This document shows, one piece after another, positions 16,127 to 29,389 of a DNA stretch of 64,000 nucleotides; positions within the stretch are counted from its first letter, which is position 1, and every line of letters begins with the position of its first letter. A program made the position numbers and the translations under genes. The notes below the pieces were generated by a model, which saw only the letters and a list, made by a program, of their open reading frames with translations, was not told the origin of the DNA and did no database searches. The stretch is from Mycobacterium sp. IS-1742. Lineage in GTDB: Bacteria; Actinomycetota; Actinomycetes; Mycobacteriales; Mycobacteriaceae. The DNA lies in the NCBI RefSeq assembly GCF_001500125.1, contig NZ_LQIV01000006.1:91024-155023 (forward strand), in the 5' to 3' direction.

Positions 16127-18820
16127 GTGCAGACACACGAGATCAGGAAGCGCTTCCTCGATCACTTCGTGAAAGCGGGCCACACCGAGGTGCCGAGCGC
16201 CTCGGTGATCCTCGACGACCCCAACCTGCTGTTCGTCAACGCCGGCATGGTGCAGTTCGTCCCCTACTTCCTGGGCCAGCGCACACCGCCGTGGGACCGC
16301 GCGGTCAGCGTGCAGAAGTGCATCCGCACCCCGGACATCGACGAGGTCGGCATGACGACCCGGCACAACACGTTCTTCCAGATGGCGGGCAACTTCAGCT
16401 TCGGCGACTACTTCAAGAAGGGCGCCATCGAATTTGCCTGGACACTGCTGACCAATCCGCAGGACCAGGGCGGCTACGGCTTCGACCCCGAAAGGCTCTG
16501 GGCCACCGTCTATCTCGATGACGACGAAGCCATCCAGCTCTGGCAGGAAGTGGCCGGGTTGCCGGCCGAGCGCATCCAGCGCCGGGGGATGGCCGACAAC
16601 TACTGGTCGATGGGTATCCCCGGACCGGGCGGTCCGTCCTCGGAGATCTACTACGACCGCGGACCCGACTACGGCGTCGAGGGCGGACCCGAGGCCAACG
16701 AGGACCGCTACATCGAGATCTGGAATCTCGTGTTCATGCAGAACGAGCGCGGGGAAGGCACCTCGAAGTCCGACTTCGAGATCCTCGGCCCGTTGCCCCG
16801 CAAGAACATCGACACCGGAATGGGTGTGGAGCGGGTGGCGTGCCTGCTGCAGAACGTCGACAACGTCTACGAGACCGACCTGCTGCGCCCCGTGATCGAC
16901 CTGGTCGCCGAGATCGCCCCGCGCGGGTACGGCAAGGGCAACCACACCGACGACGTGCGGTACCGGATCATCGCCGACCACTGCCGCACCGCCGCGATCA
17001 TCATCGGCGACGGCGTCAGCCCCGGTAACGAAGGTCGCGGTTACGTGCTGCGCCGCCTGCTGCGCCGCATCATCCGCGCCGCCAAACTGCTCGGTGTCGA
17101 ACAGCCGGTCATGGCCGACCTGATGGCGACGGTGCGCGATGCGATGAGCCCGTCGTATCCGGAACTGGGCACGGATTTCGACCGCATTGAGCGCATCGCC
17201 GTCGCCGAGGAGACCGCGTTCAACCGGACGCTCGCCTCCGGGTCACGACTGTTCGACGACGCCGCCCGCGCCACGAAGTCCTCCGGTGCCACCGTGCTGT
17301 CGGGATCCGACGCGTTCACGCTTCACGACACGTACGGCTTCCCGATCGAGCTCACCCTCGAGATGGCCGCCGAAGCCGGTCTGTCGGTCGACGAGGAGGG
17401 CTTCCGCGGGCTGATGGCCCAACAACGGCAGCGCGCCAAGGCCGACGCCGCCGCCCGCAAGCAGGCGCACACCGACCTCACCGCCTACCGCGACCTGGTG
17501 GACACCCATCCGACGGAGTTCACCGGATTCGACGAACTGACCACCGAGGCGCGCATCCTCGGGATCTTCGTCGACGGCCGGCGGGTGCCCGTCGCCGGAC
17601 ACGACACCGTCACCGCCCAGCACCGCATCGAGCTGGTGCTGGACCGCAGCCCCTTCTACGCGGAGTCGGGCGGGCAGATCGCCGACGAGGGCACGATCAC
17701 CGGCACCGGCGCGTCCGAGACGTCCAAGGCCGCGGTGTCCGACGTGCAGAAGATCGCGAAGACGCTGTGGGTGCACCGCGTCACCATGGAGTCCGGCGAG
17801 TTCGTCGAGGGCGACACCGTCGTGGCGGCGGTCGACCCGCGGTGGCGGCACGGCGCCACCCAGGGGCATTCGGGCACCCACATGGTGCACGCCGCGCTGC
17901 GGCAGGTTCTGGGCCCGAACGCCGTCCAGGCCGGTTCGCTCAACCGGCCCGGCTATCTGCGCTTCGACTTCAACTGGCAGGGCGCGCTCAGCGAGGACCA
18001 GCGCACGCAGATCGAAGAGGTGACCAACGAGGCCGTCGAGGCCGATTTCGAGGTGCACAGCTTCACGACGAATCTGGAGAGGGCCAAGTCGATGGGCGCG
18101 ATGGCGCTGTTCGGCGAGGCTTACCCCGACGAGGTGCGGGTGGTCGAGATCGGCGGCCCGTTCTCGCTGGAACTGTGCGGCGGCACCCATGTGCGCAGCT
18201 CCGCGCAGATCGGGCCCGTGACCATCCTCGGCGAGTCGTCGGTCGGCTCCGGAGTGCGCCGGGTCGAGGCCTACGTCGGTCTCGACTCGTTTCGCCACCT
18301 GGCCAAGGAGCGCGCGCTGATGGCCGGGTTGGCCTCGTCGCTGAAGGTGCCGTCCGAGGAAGTGCCGGCCAGGGTGGCCGGCCTCGTCGAGCGGCTGCGC
18401 GCCGCGGAGAAGGAACTCGACCGGATGCGGCTGGCGAACGCGCGCGCCGCGGCGGTCAACGCTGTCGCGGGCGCCGAGCTTGTCGGTAAGGTCCGACTCG
18501 TGGCGCAGCGGATGGCCGGCGGGATGTCGGCGGGTGATCTGCGCACCCTCGTCGGTGACATCCGCGGCAAGCTGGGCAGCGACCCGGCCGTCGTCGCGCT
18601 GATCGCCGAGGGCGAGAACGACACCGTGCCCTTCGTGGTGGCCGTCAACCCGGCCGCCCAGGATCTGGGCCTGAGCGCCAACGACCTGGTCAAACAGGTC
18701 GGCGCAGCGGTGAACGGCCGTGGGGGCGGCAAGGCCGATCTGGCGCAGGGTTCCGGTAAGGGGGCGGCGGGCATCGACGCGGCATTGGCTGCGTTGCGTG
18801 CCGAGATCGACAGGAGCTGA
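16127..18820 (+). CDS. alaS: alanyl-tRNA synthetase
   Basis: An 897-residue class II synthetase charging tRNA-Ala. The catalytic domain (1-450) has [18 protein letters not shown] with motif 2 character and [12 protein letters not shown] (motif 3). The editing domain carries the zinc-site set HSGTH (His581 and His585) and CGGTH (Cys684, His688). The C-terminal C-Ala domain is Gly-rich ([16 protein letters not shown]). Length is normal. It starts at GTG, at the family's [14 protein letters not shown]-terminus. It heads a run of closely spaced housekeeping genes. Confidence 0.97.
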   Translation: MQTHEIRKRFLDHFVKAGHTEVPSASVILDDPNLLFVNAGMVQFVPYFLGQRTPPWDRAVSVQKCIRTPDIDEVGMTTRHNTFFQMAGNFSFGDYFKKGAIEFAWTLLTNPQDQGGYGFDPERLWATVYLDDDEAIQLWQEVAGLPAERIQRRGMADNYWSMGIPGPGGPSSEIYYDRGPDYGVEGGPEANEDRYIEIWNLVFMQNERGEGTSKSDFEILGPLPRKNIDTGMGVERVACLLQNVDNVYETDLLRPVIDLVAEIAPRGYGKGNHTDDVRYRIIADHCRTAAIIIGDGVSPGNEGRGYVLRRLLRRIIRAAKLLGVEQPVMADLMATVRDAMSPSYPELGTDFDRIERIAVAEETAFNRTLASGSRLFDDAARATKSSGATVLSGSDAFTLHDTYGFPIELTLEMAAEAGLSVDEEGFRGLMAQQRQRAKADAAARKQAHTDLTAYRDLVDTHPTEFTGFDELTTEARILGIFVDGRRVPVAGHDTVTAQHRIELVLDRSPFYAESGGQIADEGTITGTGASETSKAAVSDVQKIAKTLWVHRVTMESGEFVEGDTVVAAVDPRWRHGATQGHSGTHMVHAALRQVLGPNAVQAGSLNRPGYLRFDFNWQGALSEDQRTQIEEVTNEAVEADFEVHSFTTNLERAKSMGAMALFGEAYPDEVRVVEIGGPFSLELCGGTHVRSSAQIGPVTILGESSVGSGVRRVEAYVGLDSFRHLAKERALMAGLASSLKVPSEEVPARVAGLVERLRAAEKELDRMRLANARAAAVNAVAGAELVGKVRLVAQRMAGGMSAGDLRTLVGDIRGKLGSDPAVVALIAEGENDTVPFVVAVNPAAQDLGLSANDLVKQVGAAVNGRGGGKADLAQGSGKGAAGIDAALAALRAEIDRS

Positions 18821-18824
18821 CCCT

Positions 18825-19334
18825 GTGACCGACAGCGACCACCGCCTCCCGGACCGCCCCGGCGAGGGCGACCCGGGCCGCGGGCGGCGACTCGGCATCG
18901 ACGTCGGCAGCGTGCGGATCGGCGTCGCCACCAGTGATCCGGACGGCGTGCTGGCCACGCCGGTGGAAACCGTGCGCCGCGAGAAGAACTCGGACCGGCA
19001 CGTTCGCCGGTTGGCCCATCTGGTGGCCGAACTCGAGGCCGTCGAGGTCGTGGTCGGGTTGCCGAGGACGCTGGCCGACAGGACGGGGCCGGCCGCACAC
19101 GACGCCATCGGTGTCGCCGAGGCGCTGGCCCGGCGGATCGCGCCCACCCCGGTGCGGATGGCAGACGAACGGCTCACCACCGTCTCCGCTCAGCGTTCGC
19201 TGCGCGAGGCCGGTGTCCGCGCCAAAGGGCAGCGGGCGATGATCGACCAGGTCGCGGCGGTGGGCATCTTGCAGAGTTGGCTGGACCAGCGGCGCGCGGC
19301 CCTGGCCGCGCCCGGAGAGGGCGGGCATGGCTGA
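18825..19334 (+). CDS. ruvX: Holliday junction resolvase-like RuvX (YqgF)
   Basis: A 169-residue RNase H-fold nuclease of the YqgF/RuvX family, which takes part in rRNA processing and possibly junction resolution. [17 protein letters not shown] holds the first catalytic Asp, followed by [14 protein letters not shown], the glutamate of ADERLTT and the final Asp in [12 protein letters not shown]. The first 20 residues are a charged extension before the domain. GTG 18825, 4 bp after alaS, is chosen over longer frames that would lie inside alaS. It overlaps mltG by 8 bp. Confidence 0.93.
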   Translation: MTDSDHRLPDRPGEGDPGRGRRLGIDVGSVRIGVATSDPDGVLATPVETVRREKNSDRHVRRLAHLVAELEAVEVVVGLPRTLADRTGPAAHDAIGVAEALARRIAPTPVRMADERLTTVSAQRSLREAGVRAKGQRAMIDQVAAVGILQSWLDQRRAALAAPGEGGHG

Positions 19335-20574
19335 GGACTGGCGTCACGACCGTGCGGAACCCGTCGCGGTGGGACCACCGCGACGCGGCATGAGCCGTTC
19401 GGACCGGATGCGCCTGGAACGGGGCCGCAAGAAGCGCCGGATGGCCGGCGCGGTGTCGCTCGCACTGCTGATCGCCGTCGTCATCGGAGCGGTCTTCCTC
19501 GGTTCGAAGCTCTGGCACGGGATGTTCGGCAGCGACAGCAACGACTTCGCCGGCGACGGTGTCAGCGATGTGGTGATCCAGGTGCACGACGGCGACTCGA
19601 CCACCGCGATCGGCCAGACGTTGCACGACAACAACGTCGTGGCGACGGTCAAGGCGTTCGTGGACGCCGCGGAGGGCAACTCCGGGATCACCGCGATCCA
19701 GCCCGGTTTCTACAAGGTCCGCACGGAGATCCCGGCCGCCGACGCGGTCGCACGGCTCATCGACCCGCAGAGCCGGGTGGGCAAGTTGGTGATCCCCGAG
19801 GGCCGCCAACTCGACGACGTGTCCGACGTCAAGACCAACGCGGTGACCGAGGGCATCTTCACGCTCATCTCGAAGGCCACCTGCGTGGACCTCGACGGCC
19901 GGCAGCAGTGCGTGACGGCCGACCAGCTCAAGGAGGTCGCCACCACGGCGGCGCCGTCGGCGTTGGGTGTCCCCGAATGGGCGGTGCAACCCGTCACCGC
20001 GATGGGCGACGACCACCGCCGCCTCGAGGGGCTGATCGCCCCCGGCAGCTGGAACATCGACCCGTCGGCCGCTCCGCAGGAAACGCTCGCGACGCTGATC
20101 CGGGCGAGCGCGAACCAGTACGCGCAGAGCGGTCTGCTCGAGACCGCCACCGCCATGAACCTGTCGCCATACCAGGTGCTCACGGTCGCGTCGCTGGTCC
20201 AGCGGGAGTCCAAGCCGGAGGACTTCGCGAAGGTCGCCCGCGTGATCTACAACAGGCTGGCCGAGAACCGCACCCTCGAATTCGACTCGACGGTGAACTA
20301 CCCGCTGGACCGCATCGAGGTCGCCACCACCGATGCCGACCGCGGCCAGATGACGCCCTGGAACACCTACGTGCGGCCCGGGCTGCCCGCCACGCCGATC
20401 TGTTCGCCGAGCAAGCCGGCGCTCGTCGCGGCCGAGCAACCGGCGGACGGGGACTGGCTGTACTTCGTCACCATCGACCTGCAGGGCACCACGCTGTTCA
20501 CCCGGGACTACAACGAGCACCTGGCCAGCATCGAACTGGCGCGGCGCAACGGCGTCCTCGACAGTGCCCGGTAG
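19327..20574 (+). CDS. mltG: endolytic transglycosylase MltG
   Basis: A 415-residue YceG/MltG protein that cuts nascent peptidoglycan strands and helps end glycan polymerisation. It has a basic cytoplasmic N-terminus (1-36, [13 protein letters not shown]), one membrane helix at about 39-60, a LysM-like region (80-170) and the YceG catalytic domain. Catalytic Glu294 lies in [16 protein letters not shown], and the family motifs [18 protein letters not shown] and [15 protein letters not shown] are intact. It overlaps ruvX by 8 bp and is followed 3 bp later by aroE. Confidence 0.95.
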   Translation: MAEDWRHDRAEPVAVGPPRRGMSRSDRMRLERGRKKRRMAGAVSLALLIAVVIGAVFLGSKLWHGMFGSDSNDFAGDGVSDVVIQVHDGDSTTAIGQTLHDNNVVATVKAFVDAAEGNSGITAIQPGFYKVRTEIPAADAVARLIDPQSRVGKLVIPEGRQLDDVSDVKTNAVTEGIFTLISKATCVDLDGRQQCVTADQLKEVATTAAPSALGVPEWAVQPVTAMGDDHRRLEGLIAPGSWNIDPSAAPQETLATLIRASANQYAQSGLLETATAMNLSPYQVLTVASLVQRESKPEDFAKVARVIYNRLAENRTLEFDSTVNYPLDRIEVATTDADRGQMTPWNTYVRPGLPATPICSPSKPALVAAEQPADGDWLYFVTIDLQGTTLFTRDYNEHLASIELARRNGVLDSAR

Positions 20575-20577
20575 GCC

Positions 20578-21384
20578 GTGCACGGCAAGGCCCGCAGGGC
20601 GGCCGTCCTCGGCTCACCGATCGCCCACTCGCGGTCACCGCAACTGCACCTGGCGGCCTATCGCGCGCTGGGCCTGACCGACTGGACCTACGAGCGCATC
20701 GAGTGCACCGCCGAGCAACTGCCCGGTCTGGTCGGCGGATTCGGCCCGGACTGGGTCGGGGTCTCGGTCACGATGCCGGGCAAATTCGCCGCGCTGCGCT
20801 TCGCCGACGAACACACCGACCGCGCGGAACTGGTCGGGTCGGCCAACACGCTGGTCCGCACCGCGAAGGGCTGGCGGGCCGACAACACCGACGTCGACGG
20901 CGTGACCGGGGCGCTCGGAGCGGTCGACGGACCCGCGATCGTCGTCGGCTCCGGCGGGACCGCCCCGGCCGCCGTGGTCGCGCTGGCCGAACTCGGCGCG
21001 GCCCACCTCACGATCGCCGCCCGCAATCCGGACAAGGCGGCGTCGCTGGTCGCGCTGGCGGACCGTCTGGGCGTCCCCGCCGAGTGGTGCGACCTCGACG
21101 ACGCCGCGCTGGCCGGGCTCGCGGCCGCCGCAGGGGCGGTGGTCAGCACCGTCCCCGCGGACGTCGGCGAGCGGTACGCGGCGACATTGGCCGGGACGCC
21201 CGTGCTGCTCGACGCGATCTACGATCCGTGGCCGACGCCGCTGGCGGCGGCGGTGCAGGCCGCGGGCGGCCGGGTGGTCAGCGGCCTGCAGATGCTGCTG
21301 AACCAGGCCTTCGCGCAGGTCGAACAGTTCACCGGCCTGCCGGCTCCGAAAGAGGCGATGAGGGCGGCACTGCAGGGCGCTTAG
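20578..21384 (+). CDS. aroE: shikimate dehydrogenase
   Basis: A 268-residue enzyme that reduces 3-dehydroshikimate to shikimate with NADPH. The substrate half includes GSPIAHSRSPQLHLAAY and VGVSVTMPGKFAALRF, with the lysine of the catalytic dyad in MPGKF. The nucleotide half has VVGSGGTAPAAVVAL, followed by NTDVDG and the C-terminal GLQMLLNQAFAQVEQFTG. It begins at GTG 3 bp after mltG. It is the first of the shikimate genes in this block, with aroC-K-B-Q downstream. Confidence 0.95.
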   Translation: MHGKARRAAVLGSPIAHSRSPQLHLAAYRALGLTDWTYERIECTAEQLPGLVGGFGPDWVGVSVTMPGKFAALRFADEHTDRAELVGSANTLVRTAKGWRADNTDVDGVTGALGAVDGPAIVVGSGGTAPAAVVALAELGAAHLTIAARNPDKAASLVALADRLGVPAEWCDLDDAALAGLAAAAGAVVSTVPADVGERYAATLAGTPVLLDAIYDPWPTPLAAAVQAAGGRVVSGLQMLLNQAFAQVEQFTGLPAPKEAMRAALQGA

Positions 21385-21393
21385 CCTCGACGG

Positions 21394-21819
21394 GTGGAGG
21401 CACTCGCGATCGCCGGTGTGGCCGGCTGGCTCGTCGCGCTGAGCGCCTACGATTTCCGGTCGCGCCGACTGCCGAACTGGCTCACGCTGCCCGGCGCCGC
21501 GGTGGTCCTGCTCGGCGCGGCGCTGGCGGGCCGAGGGGTTCCCGCCGCGCTCGGCGCCGCGGCGCTGTTCACCCTCTACGGCGTCACCCACCTGGTCGCG
21601 CCCGCGGCGATGGGCGCGGGCGACGTCAAACTCGCCGCCGGTCTCGGCGGGCTCACCGGCGCGTTCGGAGCCGAGGTGTGGCTGCTCGCGGCGCTCGGTG
21701 CGCCGGTGCTCACCGCGGCGTGCGCGCTGACGTCGCTGGCGCGGCGCGAAGCGACCGTCGCGCACGGCCCGTCGATGTGTGCGGCCAGCGCCGCGGCCGT
21801 CGCGCTGGTGCTGGTCTGA
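21394..21819 (+). CDS. A24 prepilin peptidase-like membrane protein
   Basis: A 141-residue membrane protein of the type IV prepilin peptidase (A24) family in its short form, lacking the N-terminal methylase domain. The first aspartate lies in SAYDFRSRRLPNW (residue about 20) and the second in the diagnostic GAGDVKLAAGLGG (about 71-83). There are four or more hydrophobic segments. It corresponds to the small prepilin-peptidase gene between aroE and aroC in mycobacteria (Rv2551c position). Its substrate would be Flp/Tad-type pilins, which are not encoded in this window. Confidence 0.85.
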   Translation: MEALAIAGVAGWLVALSAYDFRSRRLPNWLTLPGAAVVLLGAALAGRGVPAALGAAALFTLYGVTHLVAPAAMGAGDVKLAAGLGGLTGAFGAEVWLLAALGAPVLTAACALTSLARREATVAHGPSMCAASAAAVALVLV

Positions 21820-21872
21820 GCGCGTCACGCCGGATTTAGGCGCGACCGGCGCGCCATGGGAAGATGGGACGC

Positions 21873-23086
21873 GTGTTGCGTTGGACCACAGCCGGTGAAT
21901 CCCATGGCCGCGCGCTCGTGGCCGTGCTCGAGGGCATGGTCGCGGGCGTCTCGCTGACGACCGAGGACATCGGCGCTCAACTCAGGCGCAGGCGGCTCGG
22001 CTACGGCCGCGGCGCCCGCATGAAGTTCGAGCAGGACGAGATCACGATGCTCGGCGGGGTGCGCCACGGGGTGACCCTCGGGGGTCCGATCGCGATCCAG
22101 ATCGGCAACACGGAGTGGCCGAAGTGGGAGACGGTGATGGCCGCCGACCCCGTCGACCCCGCTGAACTCGCCGAGATCGCCCGCAACGCGCCGCTGACCC
22201 GGCCGCGGCCGGGTCACGCCGACTACGCCGGCATGCTCAAGTACGGATTCGACGACGCCCGACCGGTGCTGGAGCGGGCCAGTGCCCGCGAGACCGCCGC
22301 GCGCGTCGCCGCGGGCACGGTCGCGCGGGCCTTCCTGCACCAGGCGCTCGGCGTCGAGGTGGTCTCGCACGTGATCTCCATCGGCGCGTCCACCCCCTAC
22401 GACGGCCCGCCGCCGGGACCGGCCGATCTGGCCGCGATCGACGACAGCCCGGTGCGGGCCTTCGACGAGTCGGCCGAGAAGTCGATGATCGCCGAGATCG
22501 AGGCGGCCAAACGCGACGGCGACACGCTCGGCGGCGTCGTGGAGGTCGTGGTGTCCGGGTTGCCGGTCGGACTCGGGTCGTTCACCAGCGGCGAGGACCG
22601 CCTCGACAGTCAGCTGGCCGCCGCGGTGATGGGCATCCAGGCCATCAAGGGCGTCGAGATCGGCGACGGCTTCGAGACCGCACGGCGGCGGGGCAGTGTC
22701 GCGCACGACGAGATCTACCCCGGCCCCGACGGCGTCATGCGGTCGACCAACCGGGCCGGCGGCCTCGAGGGCGGGATGACCAACGGTCAGCCCCTGCGGG
22801 TTCGCGCGGCCATGAAACCCATCTCCACGGTGCCGCGCGCCCTCGCGACCGTCGACATGACCACCGGCGACGAAGCGGTCGCGATCCACCAGCGCTCGGA
22901 CGTCTGCGCGGTGCCCGCCGCGGGCGTCGTCGTCGAGACGATGGTGGCGCTCGTGGTGGCGCGCGCGGCCCTGCGCAAGTTCGGGGGCGACTCGCTGGCC
23001 GAGACCAGGACCAACGTGGAGTCCTACCTGCGGGCCGTCGCCGCACGCGAACCGGCCACCGCGCAGCGGGCGCAGGCGTCGGGCTG

Positions 23087-23087
<1 letters not shown>
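21873..23087 (+). CDS. aroC: chorismate synthase
   Basis: A 404-residue enzyme that makes chorismate from EPSP, using reduced FMN. The N-terminus [20 protein letters not shown] is the family signature. [40 protein letters not shown] and the C-terminal [13 protein letters not shown] follow in order. GTG 21873 is chosen because it starts exactly at the family N-terminus; ATG 21864 would add three residues. The gene is called aroF in some mycobacterial annotation. The stop overlaps the aroK ATG by one base. Confidence 0.96.
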
Positions 23088-25294
<2,207 letters not shown>

Positions 25295-25298
<4 letters not shown>

Positions 25299-25876
25299 GC
25301 CCGGCGCTCCTCCGGCGGGGCCTCGGTGGCCACCGGCGACGTCTGCTGCTGCTGTGTGTCCGCCTGGTCGTCCCGTCCGCCCGGGCGCACCGCGGCGAAC
25401 ACGTCGGTGTCGGCGCGGTCGTCGTCCTCACCCTCGCGGCGGCGCGGCTCGTCGGGCGCCTTGCGGTCGACGAGCCAGCGGCCCAGCGCCACCCCGATGA
25501 TCGCGAGGACGAACGTCAGCAGCGCGGTGAACGCCGCGAACGTGGTGAGCTCGTTCAGCAGCGCCTCGACGTAGAGGTTCTTGTAGAACACGCCGATCAG
25601 CCACGCGACGAACCCGCTGACGATTCCGGCGAACAGACCGGTCAGCAGCCACGTCATCGCCAGGTCTCCCCGGCGGTCCGGGTCGGGGTTGCGGCGCGCG
25701 TCCTGACGGCCGTCGACGAACCCCCACAGGAAGGCGACGAGGGCGTACAACGACACGAGGACGATGCTGATCGTCGCCGCCCTGGTTTCCCACGCGTTGA
25801 TCATCGCTCCCTGCAGCAATCGGACGATCACCATCAGGGCCGCGAACACCAGTCCGCGCAGTAACCACTTGCTCAT
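25295..25876 (-). CDS. four-helix membrane protein (Rv2536-like)
   Basis: A 193-residue membrane protein with four hydrophobic segments at about 5-24, 33-53, 73-95 and 107-130, followed by a charged cytoplasmic tail of about 60 residues ending in Gln/Pro/Glu-rich sequence ([18 protein letters not shown]). It matches the position and look of mycobacterial Rv2536-type proteins, which I recall being labelled B-4DMT transporters. No function has been shown. It is divergent from pepQ with 33 bp between starts, and its TAA stop overlaps the aroQ TAG. Confidence 0.8.
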
Positions 25877-25909
25877 GGCGCAACAGCGTAGCGAGTACCG
25901 TCAGCGGCT

Positions 25910-27019
25910 GTGACTCTTTCCCAGCGTAGAGACCGACTGCGCGAGCGTCTGGAAGCCGCCGGACTCGATGCGATGCTGGTCACAGACCTGGTCAACGTCC
26001 GATACCTCTCGGGATTCACCGGTTCGAACGCCGCGCTGCTCATCAGCGTGTCCCACACGACCCCGGTCCTGGCCACCGACGGCCGGTACCGCACGCAGGC
26101 CGCCAAGCAGTCACCCGCCGCCGAGGTCGTCATCGAGCGGGCGTGCGCCCCCTACCTGGCCGGCCGCGCCGCCGCCGACGGTCTGCGCCGCGTCGGCTTC
26201 GAAAGCCACGTGGTCACCGTCGACGGCCACCGCGGGCTGCAGAAGACCGCCGGTGACGTCGAACTCGTCCGCGCCCCCGGCATGGTCGAGGCCCTGCGCG
26301 AAGTGAAGGACGCCGGTGAGGTCGCGCTGCTGCGGCTGGCCTGCGAGGCCGCCGACGCCGCGCTGAGGGATCTGATCGCCGCGGGGGGCCTGCGCCCGGG
26401 CCGGACCGAGAAGCAGGTGCGCCGCGATCTCGAGGCCCTGATGCTCGACCACGGCGCCGACGGCCCGTCCTTCGAGACCATCGTGGCGGCCGGACCCAAC
26501 TCGGCCATCCCGCACCACCGGCCCACCGACGCGGTGCTGGCCACCGGCGACTTCGTCAAGATCGACTTTGGCGCGCTGGTGAGCGGCTACCACTCGGACA
26601 TGACCCGGACGTTCGTGCTGGGCCGGGCCGGCAAGATTGACGACTGGCAGCGCGACATCTACGACCTGGTCGCCACCGCGCAGCGGGCCGGCACCGACGC
26701 GCTGAGCGCCGGTGTCACGCTGTCCGAGGTCGACGCCGCATCGCGGCAGGTCATCGCCGACGCCGGGTACGCCGAACACTTCGGCCACGGCCTCGGGCAC
26801 GGCGTGGGACTGCAGATCCACGAAGCGCCGGGAATCAACGCGGCCGCCGCCGGTACACTGCTTGCTGGCTCCGTGGTCACCGTGGAGCCCGGTGTCTATC
26901 TGCCCGACCGGGGCGGCGTCCGCATCGAGGACACGCTGGTCGTCGGCTTCGAGAGAAGCGCAGGATCAGACGCCCCCGACTTGCTCACCCGGTTCCCCAA
27001 GGAACTGGCCATCCTCTGA
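25910..27019 (+). CDS. pepQ: Xaa-Pro peptidase (M24 family)
   Basis: A 369-residue M24 metallopeptidase. The N-terminal creatinase-like domain (1-130) contains [20 protein letters not shown]. The catalytic pita-bread domain has all five metal ligands: the Asp pair in [19 protein letters not shown], His in [14 protein letters not shown], and the two Glu in [10 protein letters not shown] and [10 protein letters not shown]. It removes N-terminal residues ahead of proline, or cleaves Xaa-Pro dipeptides. GTG start. It lies 24 bp upstream of efp, an order conserved in mycobacteria; both relate to proline-containing peptides, though a functional link is only inferred. Confidence 0.94.
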   Translation: MTLSQRRDRLRERLEAAGLDAMLVTDLVNVRYLSGFTGSNAALLISVSHTTPVLATDGRYRTQAAKQSPAAEVVIERACAPYLAGRAAADGLRRVGFESHVVTVDGHRGLQKTAGDVELVRAPGMVEALREVKDAGEVALLRLACEAADAALRDLIAAGGLRPGRTEKQVRRDLEALMLDHGADGPSFETIVAAGPNSAIPHHRPTDAVLATGDFVKIDFGALVSGYHSDMTRTFVLGRAGKIDDWQRDIYDLVATAQRAGTDALSAGVTLSEVDAASRQVIADAGYAEHFGHGLGHGVGLQIHEAPGINAAAAGTLLAGSVVTVEPGVYLPDRGGVRIEDTLVVGFERSAGSDAPDLLTRFPKELAIL

Positions 27020-27043
27020 AGAGAGAGCTAGGAGTAGTACCCC

Positions 27044-27607
27044 GTGGCATCGACCGCCGACTTCAAGAACGGGCTCGTCCTGCAGATCGACGGCCAACTC
27101 TGGCAGATCGTCGAGTTCCAACACGTCAAACCGGGCAAGGGCCCGGCCTTCGTGCGCACGAAGCTCAAGAACGTGGTGTCGGGCAAGGTCGTCGACAAGA
27201 CCTACAACGCCGGGGTGAAGGTGGAGACCGCCACCGTCGACCGGCGCGACGCGACCTACCTGTACCGCGACGGCTCGGACTTCGTGTTCATGGACTCGGA
27301 GGACTACGAGCAGCACCCGCTCCCGGAGTCGCTCGTCGGCCGTCTCGCCGGCTTCCTGCTGGAGAGCATGCCCGTGCAGATCGCGTTCCACGACGGCGTT
27401 CCGCTGTACCTGGAACTCCCGGTGACGGTCGAGCTCGTCGTCACCCACACCGAGCCCGGTCTGCAGGGCGACCGGTCCAGCGCGGGCACCAAACCGGCGA
27501 CGGTGGAGACCGGCGCCGAGATCCAGGTGCCGCTGTTCATCAACACCGGCGACAAGCTGAAGGTCGATTCGCGGGACGGCAGCTACCTCGGTCGCGTCAA
27601 TGCCTGA
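27044..27607 (+). CDS. efp: elongation factor P
   Basis: A 187-residue, full-length EF-P, which rescues ribosomes stalled at polyproline stretches. Three beta-barrel domains are present: KOW-like 1-65, OB 66-128 and C-terminal OB 129-187 ([19 protein letters not shown]). The tip of the domain-I loop is PGKGP, with Lys32 flanked by prolines. Actinobacterial EF-Ps with this loop are reported to work without lysine modification. GTG 27044 is preceded by an AGGAG ribosome site. Confidence 0.97.
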   Translation: MASTADFKNGLVLQIDGQLWQIVEFQHVKPGKGPAFVRTKLKNVVSGKVVDKTYNAGVKVETATVDRRDATYLYRDGSDFVFMDSEDYEQHPLPESLVGRLAGFLLESMPVQIAFHDGVPLYLELPVTVELVVTHTEPGLQGDRSSAGTKPATVETGAEIQVPLFINTGDKLKVDSRDGSYLGRVNA

Positions 27608-27633
27608 CCGGCGCCCGGCCGTGCCGGCCCGCC

Positions 27634-28122
27634 ATGTCTGACCGCAGACCGGACCGGGGCCGTCACCAGGCGCGTAAACGCGCCGTCGACCTGCTGTTCG
27701 AGGCCGAGGCGCGCGGCTTGACCGCCGCCGAGGTGGCGACCTCCCGCAACAAGCTGGCCGGCACGCAACCCGACGTGACCGCGCTCAATCCGTACACCGT
27801 CACCGTCGCGCGCGGGGTCACCGACCACCGCGCCCACATCGACGACCTCATCTCGGCGCATCTGCAGGGCTGGACGCTCGACCGGTTGCCCGCGGTCGAC
27901 CGCGCGATCCTGCGGGTCGCGGTGTGGGAGTTGCTGCACGCCGAGGACGTCCCCGAACCGGTCGCGGTGGACGAGGCCGTCGAGTTGGCCAAGCAACTGT
28001 CCACCGACGACTCACCCGGTTTCGTCAACGGCGTGCTCGGCCAGGTGATGCTCGTGACGCCGCAGATCCGCGCGGCGTCGCAGGCGGTGCGCGAATCCGC
28101 GCAGGGGCCGTCGGAGAACTAG
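27634..28122 (+). CDS. nusB: transcription antitermination protein NusB
   Basis: A 162-residue, all-helical Nus[20 protein letters not shown] at the N-terminus is the arginine-rich boxA RNA-binding region. [18 protein letters not shown] and [30 protein letters not shown] are the C-terminal signatures. NusB with NusE supports rRNA antitermination. It follows efp by 26 bp. Its TAG stop shares four bases (CTAG) with the stop of the convergent monooxygenase gene. Confidence 0.96.
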   Translation: MSDRRPDRGRHQARKRAVDLLFEAEARGLTAAEVATSRNKLAGTQPDVTALNPYTVTVARGVTDHRAHIDDLISAHLQGWTLDRLPAVDRAILRVAVWELLHAEDVPEPVAVDEAVELAKQLSTDDSPGFVNGVLGQVMLVTPQIRAASQAVRESAQGPSEN

Positions 28123-29354
28123 ACCGGCCTACGGGCGTTGTCGGTGCCCGGGTAGTCCGGCAGCGTGATCGCGTCGGCCGTGCGGAACCACAGGCGCGCG
28201 GCGACCGGGCGCAGCGGCCAGCGCTGCATCCACTTCATCGCGGTGGCGTTGTCGGAGATCTCCTTCTCCGTCATCGGGGCGTACCGGTCGAGGGTGTTGT
28301 TCAGCTTCTGGCACCGGTTCACGTACGGACGCATGACGGTGTCGTATCGGCCGAACACCGCGCGCAGTCGGTCGACGGTCAGATCGGTTCTTGCCGAGCC
28401 CAATTCGCCGGCCAGCACGTAGGCGCCGACGAGGGCGAGACTGGTGCCCATCCCCGACAGCGGCGACGCGCAGTACCCGGCATCGCCGACGAGGGTGACC
28501 CGGTCCGACGACCACGACGGCATCTTCACCTGGGTGAACGAGTCGAAGTAGAAGTCCTCGGCCCGTTCGGCGGCGTCGACCAGGGCGTCGCACTGCCAGC
28601 CCACGCCGGTGAACCGGTCACGCAGGATGCGCCGTTGCTCCGCGAGGTCGTGCCGGTCGTAGGTGATCGGTTCGGACCGGAACGACAGGCCGGCCTTGAC
28701 GGTCGACGGATCGTGTGACGGCCGCATCGACGCGTTCAGCCCACCCGGAGCCTGATACATCAGGTACCAGCCGTCGAGGCCGACGGTGTCGGGGGCGGAG
28801 AACCACGCGTTGTACCCGCCGAGTGGCGTGACGAACCGGTCCTCGGGCCCGAACACCATGCGGCGCACCGCCGAATGGGGTCCGTCGGCGCCGACGACGA
28901 GGACGGCCCGCATCTCGCTGCCGTCGGTGAGCGTGACGTCGGCCCCCGCATCGTGTTCGGTGAGGGTGTCGATCCGCGTGCCGAAACGGTAGTCGCACAC
29001 GTCCTTTGTGGCCCCGTACAGGACGTCGACGAGGTCACCGCGCAGGATCTCCAGCTTGGACACCGGGCCGTTTCCGTCGAAGGCGGTCACCGGCATCTCG
29101 GCGCGTCGACTGCCGTCGGACCGCAGCCACGCGATGCCGCGCTGGAACAGCGCGCGCTGCTCCATCCGGTCGAGCAGTCCCATCCGCGCCACCACGTCGG
29201 CGCCGGCGCCACGCAGGTCGACGGTCTGCCCGCCGGGCCGCACGCCGGTGGCGGTTTCGACCACCACCACGCGATACCCGTTGCGGGTCAACCAGAATGC
29301 GAGTGCGGGGCCGGCGATCCCGGCGCCGCTGACGAGGACGGTCGGCGTGGACAT
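28119..29354 (-). CDS. FAD-dependent aromatic-ring-type monooxygenase
   Basis: A 411-residue class A flavoprotein monooxygenase. The dinucleotide motif is [15 protein letters not shown] at 8-22, the NAD(P)H/FAD motif is [13 protein letters not shown] near 154-166, and the second FAD motif is [20 protein letters not shown] near 285-305. Everything needed for flavin hydroxylation is present. The substrate is unknown; tetracycline-inactivating and polyketide-tailoring enzymes have the same layout, so resistance is possible but unproven. It follows the serine hydrolase gene by 35 bp on the minus strand, which suggests one transcript. Confidence 0.87.
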   Translation of the reverse strand: MSTPTVLVSGAGIAGPALAFWLTRNGYRVVVVETATGVRPGGQTVDLRGAGADVVARMGLLDRMEQRALFQRGIAWLRSDGSRRAEMPVTAFDGNGPVSKLEILRGDLVDVLYGATKDVCDYRFGTRIDTLTEHDAGADVTLTDGSEMRAVLVVGADGPHSAVRRMVFGPEDRFVTPLGGYNAWFSAPDTVGLDGWYLMYQAPGGLNASMRPSHDPSTVKAGLSFRSEPITYDRHDLAEQRRILRDRFTGVGWQCDALVDAAERAEDFYFDSFTQVKMPSWSSDRVTLVGDAGYCASPLSGMGTSLALVGAYVLAGELGSARTDLTVDRLRAVFGRYDTVMRPYVNRCQKLNNTLDRYAPMTEKEISDNATAMKWMQRWPLRPVAARLWFRTADAITLPDYPGTDNARRPV

Positions 29355-29389
29355 TGCGACAGGCTAACCGGGCCGGTGCCGCCGTGCCG